Under the pieces are notes generated by a model. The model was not told the DNA's origin. It searched no databases and saw only the letters and a list, made by a program, of their open reading frames with translations. Shown one piece after another: positions 24,929 through 33,097 of a stretch of DNA of 55,331 bases (the first letter of the stretch is position 1; every line of letters begins with the position of its first letter). The stretch is from JACGMN01 sp964522635 (lineage in GTDB: Archaea; Halobacteriota; Syntropharchaeia; Alkanophagales; Methanospirareceae). The translations under genes were made by a program, and so were the position numbers. The stretch spans positions 1 through 55,331 of the forward strand of contig CAZFWT010000002.1 of NCBI GenBank assembly GCA_964522635.1, written 5' to 3'.

Positions 24929-26341
24929 TCACCCGGACGACGAGCCCCCGACCAGTATCTTTGTGACGCGAACATGGGGCGCGTATTCCGATACAGGCAC
25001 ATCCTGGCCATCTTTACCGCAGAACCCGATCGTCCCGCGCTTCTTTTCGGTGCCGATCGCATCGATGTTCTTCAGCACGTCCAGAGTCCGCCCGGAGAGC
25101 GCGACGTTCTTCAACCGCTTGGTGAGCGTCCCGTTCTCGATCAGAAAGGCTTCCTCAGCGCTGAACTGGAATTCGCCCTTGACCGTGTCCACCTGCCCGC
25201 CGCGCATGCCCTTCGCGTAAATGCCGAACGCGATATCCGCACGCATCTCATCGAACTGCCACCCGCCAGCCTCAATTACCGTGTTGCTCATCCGCACGAT
25301 CGGCAGCTCGGAATAGTCCGCAGCTCGCGCGTTCGCCGTTGGTGCCGCGTCCAACCGACCGGCAGTCTCACGACTGTGGAGATAAGAGACGAGCACGCCG
25401 TCTTTGATGAGCTCTGTCCGGCGCGAGCGCAGACCCTCGTCATCGTACAGATAGTAGCCATGGGACGCCTCGATGGTCGGATCGTCAGCGACCGTCAGCC
25501 TTTCATAAGCAATCGCCGTGCCCACCTTCCCTTTCAGGATCGATTCACCGTAGAGCACATGGTCAGCCTCCGCAGCATGCCCGAGCGCCTCGTGCATGAA
25601 GACGCCCGTGAGCCGGTTGTCCATGATCACCGGCAGCTCGCCGGCCGGCGGGAGCTCCGCATCAAGGAGTCGCACCGCCTTGTCCGCAGCCTTCACGGCG
25701 ATCATCGTCGGGTCCTCAGCCTCGATGAACTCGAAGCCCGCAACAGCACCGACACTCTCGCGACCTTCCTGGAGCAAAGTACCCCGTTTCGCCACCACAC
25801 TGGCACGCAGGAAGACGGCCGGCTGCTGCAGCACGATATAACTCCCCTCGGTAGTAGCAATGATCTGCTCCTCGTAACCGTCCAGATAGACGACTGATAC
25901 GCTCGTTACGAGCGCGGAATGCGCCTTCGCCGCGTCGTACGCGTCCTTGACCATGCGTTTCTTCGTCTCAATACTGACGTCCTCGGGATTGATTCGCGGC
26001 TTAAGCGTGAACTCCTCGGCCGTCACGGGCGCATCGGCGAGCCTGATGGCCGCCGTCTGCTTGCCTGACTTGGAGAATGAGAGCGCACGTGCAGCGCTCA
26101 GCGCGTTCTCGAAGGTCGCCTGTACCGCAGGTTGCGCCTGATCGTTAGAAGAGGCGAAGCCCCAGGAATCTTTGAAAAGCACACGGACACCCATGCCCTC
26201 GTCGATCCCGTAGCTCAGCTCCCGGAAGACTCCGTCCCGGAAATCGAGCGTCGTTGCGTGTCCGCGTTCCAGCCGAATATCTGCGTACGTTGCGTGCTGC
26301 GAAGTTACAAAGTCAAGTGCTCGTCGGATCGCCGCTTCCAT
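24929..26341 (-). CDS. tldD: TldD/PmbA-family metalloprotease
   Basis: About 470 residues of the TldD family. The zinc motif HEALGH (H250, E251, H255 counted from ATG 26341) sits in the conserved DNRLTGVFMHEALGHAAEADH context, and the C-terminal Gly/Ser-rich tail is typical. With TldE/PmbA it forms a protease acting on modified peptides and unfolded proteins; TldE is not in this window. Start at ATG 26341 is favoured over GTG 26359 because a TATA-like TTATAAATA lies 28 nt upstream, giving a leaderless mRNA. Confidence 0.93.
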   Translation of the reverse strand: MEAAIRRALDFVTSQHATYADIRLERGHATTLDFRDGVFRELSYGIDEGMGVRVLFKDSWGFASSNDQAQPAVQATFENALSAARALSFSKSGKQTAAIRLADAPVTAEEFTLKPRINPEDVSIETKKRMVKDAYDAAKAHSALVTSVSVVYLDGYEEQIIATTEGSYIVLQQPAVFLRASVVAKRGTLLQEGRESVGAVAGFEFIEAEDPTMIAVKAADKAVRLLDAELPPAGELPVIMDNRLTGVFMHEALGHAAEADHVLYGESILKGKVGTAIAYERLTVADDPTIEASHGYYLYDDEGLRSRRTELIKDGVLVSYLHSRETAGRLDAAPTANARAADYSELPIVRMSNTVIEAGGWQFDEMRADIAFGIYAKGMRGGQVDTVKGEFQFSAEEAFLIENGTLTKRLKNVALSGRTLDVLKNIDAIGTEKKRGTIGFCGKDGQDVPVSEYAPHVRVTKILVGGSSSG

Positions 26342-26364
26342 TACTCTTGTTTTGAGCACGCCAA

Positions 26365-26373
26365 TATTTATAA
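26365..26373 (-). promoter_or_regulatory. TATA box for tldD
   Basis: TTATAAATA on the minus strand, centred 28 nt before the ATG at 26341. A plus-strand AT-rich box (about 26382-26391) for tRNA-Phe lies just beside it, so the 80-bp gap holds two divergent promoters. Confidence 0.5.
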
Positions 26374-26421
26374 CTTCGGAGCGATAAATAAGAAAGAGAT
26401 AGCAGAGAGAGCAAAGAAAAA

Positions 26422-26495
26422 GGGACCGTAGCTCAGACTGGGAGAGCGCTCGGCTGAAGACCGAGTTGTCCCGCGTTCAAATCGCGGCGGTCCCA
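26422..26495 (+). tRNA. tRNA-Phe (GAA)
   Basis: A complete cloverleaf: acceptor GGGACCG pairs with CGGTCCC, anticodon stem CTCGG/CCGAG with loop CTGAAGA (anticodon GAA), T arm CGCGTTCAAATCGCG, discriminator A at 26495. CCA is not encoded. An AT-rich promoter box lies about 35 nt upstream. Confidence 0.96.
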
Positions 26496-26549
26496 TTTAC
26501 TGCAGCGGTTGGAGTCATTAAAAAGCGGACGTTTTATATGAGGTGTGCA

Positions 26550-26867
26550 ACGCGCTGGTGTGCATGCTCTTTTGATAAACTCCCTGTGACCCAGGACATC
26601 GGTGATCGTGTAATTGCCCCTGGTGCTTATGAACTGAACCTCAAACGCACACCACACCGATCGTCCGCTCCTCTCTCCTCAGCTCGTCCTCAAACGAATC
26701 TGCGCTTGTACTCGTTCGCTAACCTTCAGGATCTCCGCCACTCGTTCATCTCTCGCTGTCCTACAGCACTCGCCAGGTCAGCGCCGACTTGCCGTGATCC
26801 ACGTGCCCCCACGACCATCTGCAGGTTCAGCATCTCAGTCTCACTCCAGAGCCCCTTCTCTCTCATC
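26550..26867 (-). pseudogene. Decayed translational GTPase (EF-1alpha/EF-Tu family) fragment
   Basis: Read on the minus strand from ATG 26867, the stretch encodes LNLQMVV, then after a frame change GHVDHGKSALTWRVL (the P-loop, about 26809-26770), then FEDELRREERTIG, then after another change NYTITDVLGHREFIK (about 26625-26560). These match, in order and spacing, the first 95 residues of EF-1alpha (compare MNLAIIGHIDHGKST, DERERGIT and YYTIVDCPGHRDFVK in the intact gene at 40773). At least two frameshifts and internal stops break it; nothing past switch II is visible. A relic of a second EF-1alpha-like or related GTPase gene. Confidence 0.72.
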
Positions 26868-27005
26868 AACTAGTCCACTAGAAGTTACGAGACGAGCGTT
26901 ATTCTCTGCGTTAGAGGTTTGCCCGAGCCGCGAGCCAGAACGGAGCGCGAAAGTTAAATAGCTCCCACATCTTATTCTTATTACCAGACTGGCAACTCGA
27001 CGCGT

Positions 27006-27464
27006 ATGAAGAAAGAGCTCAAGGTTGTGCCCATCAGCAACGGTACGGTGATCGATCATATCACGGCCGGGCAGGCGCTGAACGTGCTCAAGATCCTCGG
27101 GATCCATGCGGGCACCGACGCCGCGCTCAGTGTGGCCATGAACGTGCGGAGCAAGCAGATGGGTAGAAAGGACATTGTGAAGGTCGAGGATCGTGAGCTG
27201 AAGCCCGAGGAGGTTGATAAGATCGCCCTGATCGCGCCCAACGCTACGATCAACATCATCCGTGATTCGGAAGTGGTGGAGAAGCACAAGGTCTTCCTGC
27301 CACAGTCGATCGAGGGGATCATTCGCTGTGCGAACCCAAACTGCATCTCCAATGTGGAACGCGAGCCGGTGGTCTCACGGTTCATCACGATCAGCGAGCA
27401 GCCACTCAGATTCCGGTGCATCTACTGCGAACGGATGATCGAAGACGTCTCCCGATATCTCTGA
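27006..27464 (+). CDS. pyrI: Aspartate carbamoyltransferase regulatory chain PyrI
   Basis: 152 residues, full length for PyrI. The nucleotide-binding N-terminal domain (KVVPISNGTVIDHITAGQALNVLKILG) is followed by the zinc domain with C108, C113, C138 and C141. PyrI dimers bind catalytic PyrB trimers and convey allosteric control by CTP/ATP in pyrimidine synthesis. pyrB, normally adjacent, is not in the window. GTTAAATAG about 50 nt upstream is a possible promoter. Confidence 0.95.
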   Translation: MKKELKVVPISNGTVIDHITAGQALNVLKILGIHAGTDAALSVAMNVRSKQMGRKDIVKVEDRELKPEEVDKIALIAPNATINIIRDSEVVEKHKVFLPQSIEGIIRCANPNCISNVEREPVVSRFITISEQPLRFRCIYCERMIEDVSRYL

Positions 27465-27568
27465 TCCGATGGGGCAGGAGGAGCGACGGAGAGCTCACCT
27501 TTACGCAACGAACGCGTGAGGACTGAGTAAATAAATAAATAAAGAAACAGCCGAAAGAACGAAAAAAC

Positions 27569-27641
27569 GGGCCGGTAGATCAGGTGGAAGATCACTCGCT
27601 TGGCGTGTGAGAGGCCTCGGGTTCAAATCCCGACCGGTCCA
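27569..27641 (+). tRNA. tRNA-Ala (GGC)
   Basis: A complete cloverleaf: acceptor GGGCCGG with CCGGTCC, including the G3-U70 pair that marks alanine tRNAs; anticodon stem CTCGC/GTGAG with loop TTGGCGT (anticodon GGC); T arm TCGGGTTCAAATCCCGA; discriminator A. CCA is not encoded. A run of TAAA repeats upstream (27526-27544) probably serves as promoter. Confidence 0.95.
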
Positions 27642-27667
27642 TCATCCATCCCTCATCAACAGTAAAA

Positions 27668-28897
27668 ATGGCTGAGAAAGAACGCGGGCCCCACCCCACA
27701 CTCAGGATCAAGGGGACGAAGAGTCATTCGCTACTGGGCAAGAAGATCGTTCTCGGCGTTACCGGATCGGTCGCTGCGGTACGGGCGTTCGAGCTCGCCC
27801 GCGAACTGATACGGCACGGTGCCGATGTGTACAGCGTGATGAGCAGGGCCGCAACCGAGATCATCCATCCCTACACGCTCCATTACGCCACCGGGCACGA
27901 GGCGATCACGAAGCTGATGGGCGATATCGAGCACGTGGAGTTCCTCGGCATGGAGGGCTCGGCCGATCTCTTCCTCATCGCGCCCTGCACCGCCAATACG
28001 CTCAACAAGATCGCGACCGGCGTCTCCGACACGCCCGTGACCGTCTTCGCCACCACCGCCTTCGGATCCGGCATTCCCATGATCATCGTGCCCGCGATGC
28101 ACGAGTCAATGTTCAACAGCCCGGTAATCACCGAGAACCTGGAGAAGTTACGCCAGCTCGGGGTCACGGTGCTGGGCCCGAAGATCCAGGAAGGGCTCGC
28201 CAAGATCGTCTCTATCGCGGAGATTGTGCTCGCCACTGAGCATATGCTCTCACCCAAGAAGCTCGCTGGCAAGCGCGTGCTGGTTACCGGCGGCCCCACC
28301 GCCGAGCCCATCGACCCTGTTCGAATCCTGACCAACCGGAGCTCGGGCCGAACGGGTATGGAGCTGGCAAAGGCGGCCTTCAAACAGGGTGCCGAGGTCA
28401 CGCTCGTGCACAGTAAAGCGCTGAACATGATGGGCATCAACGAGCTGCGCGTCGAGACCGCGAACGAGATGATCGATACCTGCCTGAACGAGCTGCGAAC
28501 GGGCTATGACGTACTCATCTCCTCGGCCGCGATCGCCGATTTCACCGTCGACCCCGCAGCGGTGAAGATCTCCTCGGGTGGCGATCTGCACCTGCACTTC
28601 ACGCCGACTAGGAAATTGATCGCCGAGGCGCGAAAGGAATTGCCCGAGCTCGTGATCGTGGGCTTCAAGGCCGAGACGAACGTCTCAGAGGACGAGCTGG
28701 TACAGCGAGCGCGGACAAAGCTGGAAGCGCACAACCTCCAGATGGTCGTGGCGAACGATATTGGCAAGGGTGGGATCGGCGCGGACGATAACGAGGTCTT
28801 CATCCTCCGAAAGGGCGCGAGCACCGTCAAGCACGTCAACGGAAAGAAACGGATTATCGCCGAAGAGATCGTGAATGAGCTTGCGGAACTGTTTTAG
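27668..28897 (+). CDS. coaBC: Bifunctional CoaBC (phosphopantothenoylcysteine decarboxylase/synthetase)
   Basis: 409 residues. The N-terminal CoaC flavoprotein half has GVTGSVAAVRAFELAREL and APCTANTLNKIATG plus PAMHESM; the C-terminal CoaB half has VLVTGGPTAEPIDPVR and NRSSGRTGMELAKAA with the ANDI motif (VVANDIGKGGIG). Together they make 4'-phosphopantetheine from 4'-phosphopantothenate and cysteine for coenzyme A. Starts 26 nt after tRNA-Ala. Confidence 0.95.
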   Translation: MAEKERGPHPTLRIKGTKSHSLLGKKIVLGVTGSVAAVRAFELARELIRHGADVYSVMSRAATEIIHPYTLHYATGHEAITKLMGDIEHVEFLGMEGSADLFLIAPCTANTLNKIATGVSDTPVTVFATTAFGSGIPMIIVPAMHESMFNSPVITENLEKLRQLGVTVLGPKIQEGLAKIVSIAEIVLATEHMLSPKKLAGKRVLVTGGPTAEPIDPVRILTNRSSGRTGMELAKAAFKQGAEVTLVHSKALNMMGINELRVETANEMIDTCLNELRTGYDVLISSAAIADFTVDPAAVKISSGGDLHLHFTPTRKLIAEARKELPELVIVGFKAETNVSEDELVQRARTKLEAHNLQMVVANDIGKGGIGADDNEVFILRKGASTVKHVNGKKRIIAEEIVNELAELF

Positions 28898-28986
28898 TGT
28901 GCGCTTGGCAGCAGGAACTGGTCTATTCATAGAACGTTGTTGTAAAAACCGCGAAGCGTTCTTTGGTAAAGCTCTCTTCATAAGGT

Positions 28987-30000
28987 TTAAAAGTGCTGAT
29001 AGCCCCTTAGCTCCAGCCTTTCTTTCTCTTCGCCCGTTCTGAGCGAGATCCCTTCTTCTGACGGCACAATCGTGCCGATAACGCTCATGTGCACTTCCTG
29101 TTTCAGCTTGCTCATCATTGCAGCATCTTCCAGCACACGCCTGTCAAGCGTGAAGAGTAATTCGTAATCGCCGCCGTAGTACAGCGCAAGCTCTGTGCGT
29201 TCCTGTGGCGATAGTTTGAGCTGCTCGTCATAGCGTAGCTCCTCGCTCAAAACCGGTATCGTCTCTTCAAAGAGCTCGACACCGACGCTACTCCCCTTCG
29301 CGATCTCCGCGATTGAGAGTGCGAGCCCGTCGCTGATGTCGATCATAGAAGTGGCCACGCCTGAGTGCGCGATTGTAAATCCCTCGCGGATGCGCGGCTG
29401 CGGTTGGAAGAGCGCCGCTTTCGCTACTGCTTCAAGCTGTTCTGATACGTGCAATTCGTCATTGAGCAGCTTCAAGGCAAGCGCCGCGTTCCCCAGCGAG
29501 CCGGTGACGCATACCACATCCCCAACCCGGGCGCCGGATCGCTTGAGCGGATTGCTGGTCAGGCCGAGGCACGTGCCCGTTAAGATAAGTTCGGTGCTCC
29601 GCGTGATGTCCCCGCCAACGACTGCTGTCTGAAAAGTGGAAGCGCAGGCCTCAATTCCCGCGACGAGGTCGTCGATAAAGGACGCCTCGGTCTCCGCAGG
29701 AATGCCCAGCGCGATGAGGAAGGCGAATGGGGACCCACCCATCGCGGCAATATCGCTCAGATTTACGGCCACGGCGCTCCAGCCCTTCTGGAACGGTGTC
29801 ATACCGCGCGGGAAGTGCGTCGATTCCTGTAACGTGTCCGTGGTCACGAGAAGATACCGGTAGCCGTTTTTTACGCTAGCCAGATCGATTACGGCGCAAT
29901 CGTCCTCGCCCGCGCCCTCCGGTACGAGCGCGGGATCAACCTGAAACGACCGCACGATCCGCGCTATTAAACCCCGTTCGCCCAGTTCTTCCAGTTTCAT
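28987..30000 (-). CDS. thiL: Thiamine-monophosphate kinase ThiL
   Basis: 337 residues. Typical ThiL blocks: ELGERGLIARIVR, GEDDCAVI, VTTDTLQESTHFP, KGWSAVAVNLSDIAAMGGSP, VVGGDITRS and ISDGLALSIAEI. It phosphorylates thiamine monophosphate to the active diphosphate. ATG 30000 is preferred over an overlapping GTG at 30003. It is convergent with coaBC. Confidence 0.95.
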   Translation of the reverse strand: MKLEELGERGLIARIVRSFQVDPALVPEGAGEDDCAVIDLASVKNGYRYLLVTTDTLQESTHFPRGMTPFQKGWSAVAVNLSDIAAMGGSPFAFLIALGIPAETEASFIDDLVAGIEACASTFQTAVVGGDITRSTELILTGTCLGLTSNPLKRSGARVGDVVCVTGSLGNAALALKLLNDELHVSEQLEAVAKAALFQPQPRIREGFTIAHSGVATSMIDISDGLALSIAEIAKGSSVGVELFEETIPVLSEELRYDEQLKLSPQERTELALYYGGDYELLFTLDRRVLEDAAMMSKLKQEVHMSVIGTIVPSEEGISLRTGEEKERLELRGYQHF

Positions 30001-30086
30001 CACGCACGAGTATGTGTTTATCTATCTATCTATCTAAGTTCTTGTCTACAGCTTTTCTTTCTTATGGTAAGAGAAGAGGAAGTGCT

Positions 30087-30860
30087 ATGGACGAGATCTT
30101 ACGAAAAGTGGCGCGCGGGGAGCTCAGCAGTGAGGCCGCGAGCAAGGCGTTAAAATCCGAGTGCATACAGGTGTTAAAAGATTTCGCACGCCTCGACCTG
30201 GGCAGAGGAGATCGAACAGGCATACCGGAGATCATCTTCGCCCTGGGTAAACGCAGCGCTGAGGTTGCGGAGATTGCGCTGGCGCACGCCTCAGCCCATG
30301 GCTTTGCGCTAATCACGCGAGCCCGCGCTGAAGACGTCGACGAGCTCAAGAAGCGTTTAGAAGCCGCGAAGAACGAGGAATTTGAGCTCGATTATAACCC
30401 CATCGCGCGGACAATCCTCGTAAAACTGCAGGGACATGAATTCGAGCACCGGGGGAAGATCGGGCTCATTGCTGCTGGTACCGCAGACCGGCCGGTGGCG
30501 GAAGAGGCGCGGATCGTTGCCTCTGTCTGCGGCTGCGAGGTACTCACAGCCTACGATGTCGGCATCGCGGGCATTCACCGGCTGGCAGAGCCGCTTGTGC
30601 ACCTCTTGAACGAAAATGTCTCGGCACTCATCGTCATTGCGGGCATGGAGGGTGCGCTGCCCTCAGTCGTTGCGGGTCTCGTGGACGTGCCGGTGATCGG
30701 CGTGCCGACGTCTGTGGGCTACGGTATGGGTGGTGAGGGCGTTGCCGCGCTGCTCGCGATGCTCCAGAGCTGTGCACCCGGATTGGCGGTCGTCAATATC
30801 GATAACGGCGTCGGCGCTGCGACCTTCGCAGCGAAAGTCGTACGGCTAAAAACAGGGTGA
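30087..30860 (+). CDS. larB: LarB (pyridinium-3,5-biscarboxylate mononucleotide synthase)
   Basis: 257 residues of the LarB/PurE-related family: N-terminal EILRKVARGELSSEAA and DLGRGDRTGIPEIIFALGK, then a PurE-like Rossmann domain with IAAGTADRPVAEEA, YDVGIAGIHRL, IVIAGMEGALPSVVAGLVDVPVIGVPTSVGYG. LarB carboxylates nicotinic acid adenine dinucleotide as the first step to the nickel-pincer cofactor. larC and larE are not nearby. Start ATG 30087 has AAGAGGAAG upstream; the frame is open from 30012 through a TATC repeat without support. Confidence 0.93.
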   Translation: MDEILRKVARGELSSEAASKALKSECIQVLKDFARLDLGRGDRTGIPEIIFALGKRSAEVAEIALAHASAHGFALITRARAEDVDELKKRLEAAKNEEFELDYNPIARTILVKLQGHEFEHRGKIGLIAAGTADRPVAEEARIVASVCGCEVLTAYDVGIAGIHRLAEPLVHLLNENVSALIVIAGMEGALPSVVAGLVDVPVIGVPTSVGYGMGGEGVAALLAMLQSCAPGLAVVNIDNGVGAATFAAKVVRLKTG

Positions 30861-30893
30861 GTGCTTCCGTACGTAAAGAGGGGGGAAAAAAAG

Positions 30894-30927
30894 AAGAGGG
30901 AATTAGCCGATTCCACACTTCCCTCTT
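30894..30927. terminator. Hairpin between convergent larB and histone genes
   Basis: AAGAGGGAA (30894-30902) pairs with TTCCCTCTT (30919-30927), 16-nt loop. On the minus strand it is followed by a run of T (from the A-tract at 30886-30892), so it probably ends the histone transcript; on the plus strand the T tail is short. Confidence 0.55.
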
Positions 30928-30950
30928 TCTACGCTTCGCGTTTATTTAGC

Positions 30951-31151
30951 TTACTCTACTGCGCTCAGGATGTCCTCTGCCTTCACCGTCTTCCGGCCAG
31001 CATGCTTCGCGAGGCTCACCGCTTTCTTCGCGACCTTGGCGCCGTACGACTCAAGCAGCTTCGCCAGTTTTTCCGTGGCATCTTCGCTCACTCGCTCGGC
31101 TCCCGCGTTCCGAATGATCTTAGTAACAGGTGCTTTTGGTAATACAACCAT
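30951..31151 (-). CDS. Archaeal histone
   Basis: 66 residues with a single histone fold: LPKAPVTKIIRNAGAERVSEDA, then LAKLLESYGAKVAKKAVSLAKHAGRKTVKAEDI. The loop residues (RKTVKAEDI) match HMf-type DNA-binding histones. It dimerises and wraps DNA in archaeal nucleosomes. ATG 31151 is preferred over 31163 because GGTGAT precedes it and family members start MxxLPxAP. Confidence 0.96.
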   Translation of the reverse strand: MVVLPKAPVTKIIRNAGAERVSEDATEKLAKLLESYGAKVAKKAVSLAKHAGRKTVKAEDILSAVE

Positions 31152-31181
31152 TTTTATCACCATAACCGAGTAATAAGCGTG

Positions 31182-31189
31182 TATATAAA
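31182..31189 (-). promoter_or_regulatory. TATA box for the histone gene
   Basis: TTTATATA on the minus strand, about 35 nt before ATG 31151, with an A/G-rich BRE-like stretch upstream. Confidence 0.55.
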
Positions 31190-31633
31190 AGCTTTTCGGT
31201 CAGTAACGGGAACCAGCGCGCGGAAGGCGGAACGGTGCAGCGGCTAAACGTGCGTGGCCCAGGGGCGTGTAAAATGTGCCCTACCAATGAGCCAGGTAAA
31301 ATGATTGAGACCCGGGATTTTATCTGTGCGCTAACGAGATGCAATGATGTTTGTCCTGAAGAAGTCATTTCATTACTTTTCGCATGAAGTAGTGATGAAA
31401 ATAAAAAGGAGTTACGTGGGTAGAGCGGAATAATGATCATACGGGCATGACGAGACTTGTGGCGCAAGCGATACGATTACCTGATCTGGTGGATTATCAA
31501 GAAAAATGAGGGTGATTTAGATGGTTATAATGCCCGCCAATCAGCCACATGCGTTAAACGCAGTAACGAGATTCAAGATGATTCTGACAATGATTTGGTC
31601 CTGACACGGAGCAACTTTTAATGAAGATATACC
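31190..31633. other. About 440 bp without a convincing gene
   Basis: Between the histone promoter and the zinc-ribbon gene. A 28-codon frame starting MIETRDFICALTRCNDVCPE (31301-31387) looks weakly coding but ends quickly. Several TGATG/CTGA words occur, but never with the spacing of a C/D guide RNA. No tRNA fold. Confidence 0.4.
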
Positions 31634-31870
31634 ATGACACTGTTTGATAAATGCCCGGGAGCAGCAAATATACGTAGTCCCACAATCATACTAAAGAAGT
31701 GCCCAAACTGTGGCGAAGAGGTAGAACTATTCTCTGACGAGATGCAAGTAACATGTGATAATTGTGGGTTTACCGTTTACAATGATAGAGAGTCCTGCGT
31801 ACAGTGGTGCAAATATGCCAGAGAGTGTGTCGGAGATGAACTTTATAAGAAGTTGAAAAAGAAGAAATAG
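31634..31870 (+). CDS. Small zinc-ribbon protein
   Basis: 78 residues. Cysteines form C-P-x-C (KKCPNCGEEVELFSDE) and C-x2-C (TCDNCG) knuckles, followed by SCVQWCKYARECVGDELYK, a pattern with three further cysteines that I know from small conserved archaeal and bacterial proteins sometimes attached to HD-type phosphohydrolases. Standing alone here it is probably a metal-binding accessory protein; function unknown. No ribosome site; the upstream sequence is AT-rich. Confidence 0.75.
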   Translation: MTLFDKCPGAANIRSPTIILKKCPNCGEEVELFSDEMQVTCDNCGFTVYNDRESCVQWCKYARECVGDELYKKLKKKK

Positions 31871-32239
31871 AGGAGTGCATGAATGGAGTCCCCTTTTTCG
31901 CTACGCGCTGCGCTACGCTGCGCTGCGCTGCGCTGCGCTTGCTACGGTGCGGGCATCCCTCGCTTTGCCGTATTGCGCTCGACCAGCTGGTGGGCGGCTG
32001 GACGGAGATGCGATAGCGCGTGCTTGCTATCGGTTGGAAAGAGTAACTTAGATGCTCCTTAAGCTTGCGATGCACTGTTGCGCGCAGAACCCCTAGACCC
32101 GCACGCCGATTCCAGCACGGTTCGGCGGTGGTTGTCCCACGGGGAAAGGAACGCCGTCGAAGAATTATAAAGCCGCGCGCGCATTGAAAACATGTGTGTG
32201 GGGATCGAGACGTAGCCGGGTGAGGAGGTTAGTTAAAGC
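31871..32239. other. 369-bp intergenic stretch with GCGCT repeats and a promoter
   Basis: Holds a pentamer tandem repeat (31904-31940, units GCGCT with one variant), a short GATAGC/GCTATC hairpin near 32010-32032, and a TATA-like AATTATAAAG (32163-32172) about 75 nt ahead of the next gene. GGAGG at 32224-32228 is that gene's ribosome site. No gene seen. Confidence 0.5.
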
Positions 32240-33070
32240 GTGGATATGCGCAGTGATTTTGTACGCTACGAAGTGTGTGGTATGATTCTGCTCCTCCTCA
32301 GCGCGGCACTCTGCGGGTGCGGGGCCGTGGAAGCGCAGGGGCAGCCGCAGGAAGAGCCCCAGCAGAAGCCGGTTATCGCCATCACTGATCTCGATTTCAA
32401 CAATGACGGGTACATCAACCAGATCGACCTGCTCATCTTGAAATACCACTTCAACGATCGCTATACCCGGTATGTCCCCTGGGATTTGAACGCAGACCTG
32501 CGCTGCGATAAACAGGACTTCGACTATTTCGCCGCCCGCGTCCCGCTGAACTACAAATACGAGGTCGCCGTGAACATCTCGGTCTGGAACATGACCAATT
32601 ACACGATCGATCAGAGTAAAAACGCGACCATGATCCTCGACGAAGTTGTGCACCCGCAGAATCTCAATCGCACAATGACCTGGATAAAGCATTACACGAG
32701 CCTCGAACCACCGAAGAACGACGACGCGGTCTGTGTCCATTACACCCGTGATCTGTGCCGCCTGGCCTACAAATATCTGGGCCCGAAGACGATCGCATGG
32801 GGCTCATCTGACGTGCACGCGTACGGCATGATCTACACGGGCGGTGATTGGCGCTCACTCTCAAATTGGGATATCATCGACCCCTACTGGGACCTGTATG
32901 ATAGTCAGTTTTTGGCCGCAACGGGCATGCACGAAACGAACTCGATACACATACTGCTCGATGATGGACGGTATGGCTACTGGGCCATCACACTCTCGGT
33001 CGATTACTGGAATAACACGATCAATGATCCTTACAAGGCGGAGTACCGGATCGGGAAGTATCGGGAGTAA
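32240..33070 (+). CDS. Exported protein with a dockerin-like calcium-binding pair
   Basis: 276 residues. After a signal peptide (hydrophobic MILLLLSAALCGCGAVEA) comes a dockerin-type duplicate: DLDFNNDGYINQIDLLILK and DLNADLRCDKQDFDYFAARV, each with the 12-residue calcium loop pattern (D-x-N-x-D-G). The remaining 190 residues are rich in Trp, Tyr and Asn (many N-x-S/T sites) and are unrecognised. Dockerins dock to cohesins in cell-surface complexes; no cohesin is in the window. Starts possible at GTG 32240, ATG 32246 or ATG 32282. Confidence 0.72.
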   Translation: MDMRSDFVRYEVCGMILLLLSAALCGCGAVEAQGQPQEEPQQKPVIAITDLDFNNDGYINQIDLLILKYHFNDRYTRYVPWDLNADLRCDKQDFDYFAARVPLNYKYEVAVNISVWNMTNYTIDQSKNATMILDEVVHPQNLNRTMTWIKHYTSLEPPKNDDAVCVHYTRDLCRLAYKYLGPKTIAWGSSDVHAYGMIYTGGDWRSLSNWDIIDPYWDLYDSQFLAATGMHETNSIHILLDDGRYGYWAITLSVDYWNNTINDPYKAEYRIGKYRE

Positions 33071-33097
33071 CCCGAGTTTTCACCGGTGTGTGCGCGG

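Noticed and set aside
28931..28962. AGAACG/CGTTCT inverted repeat between convergent coaBC and thiL
   Set aside because: Only six paired bases with a 20-nt loop and no clear T tract; too weak to call a terminator.
31340..31610. Possible C/D-box guide RNAs (TGATG and CTGA words)
   Set aside because: Box spacing leaves 1-6 nt where a guide of about 10-12 nt is required, and no closing stem is present.
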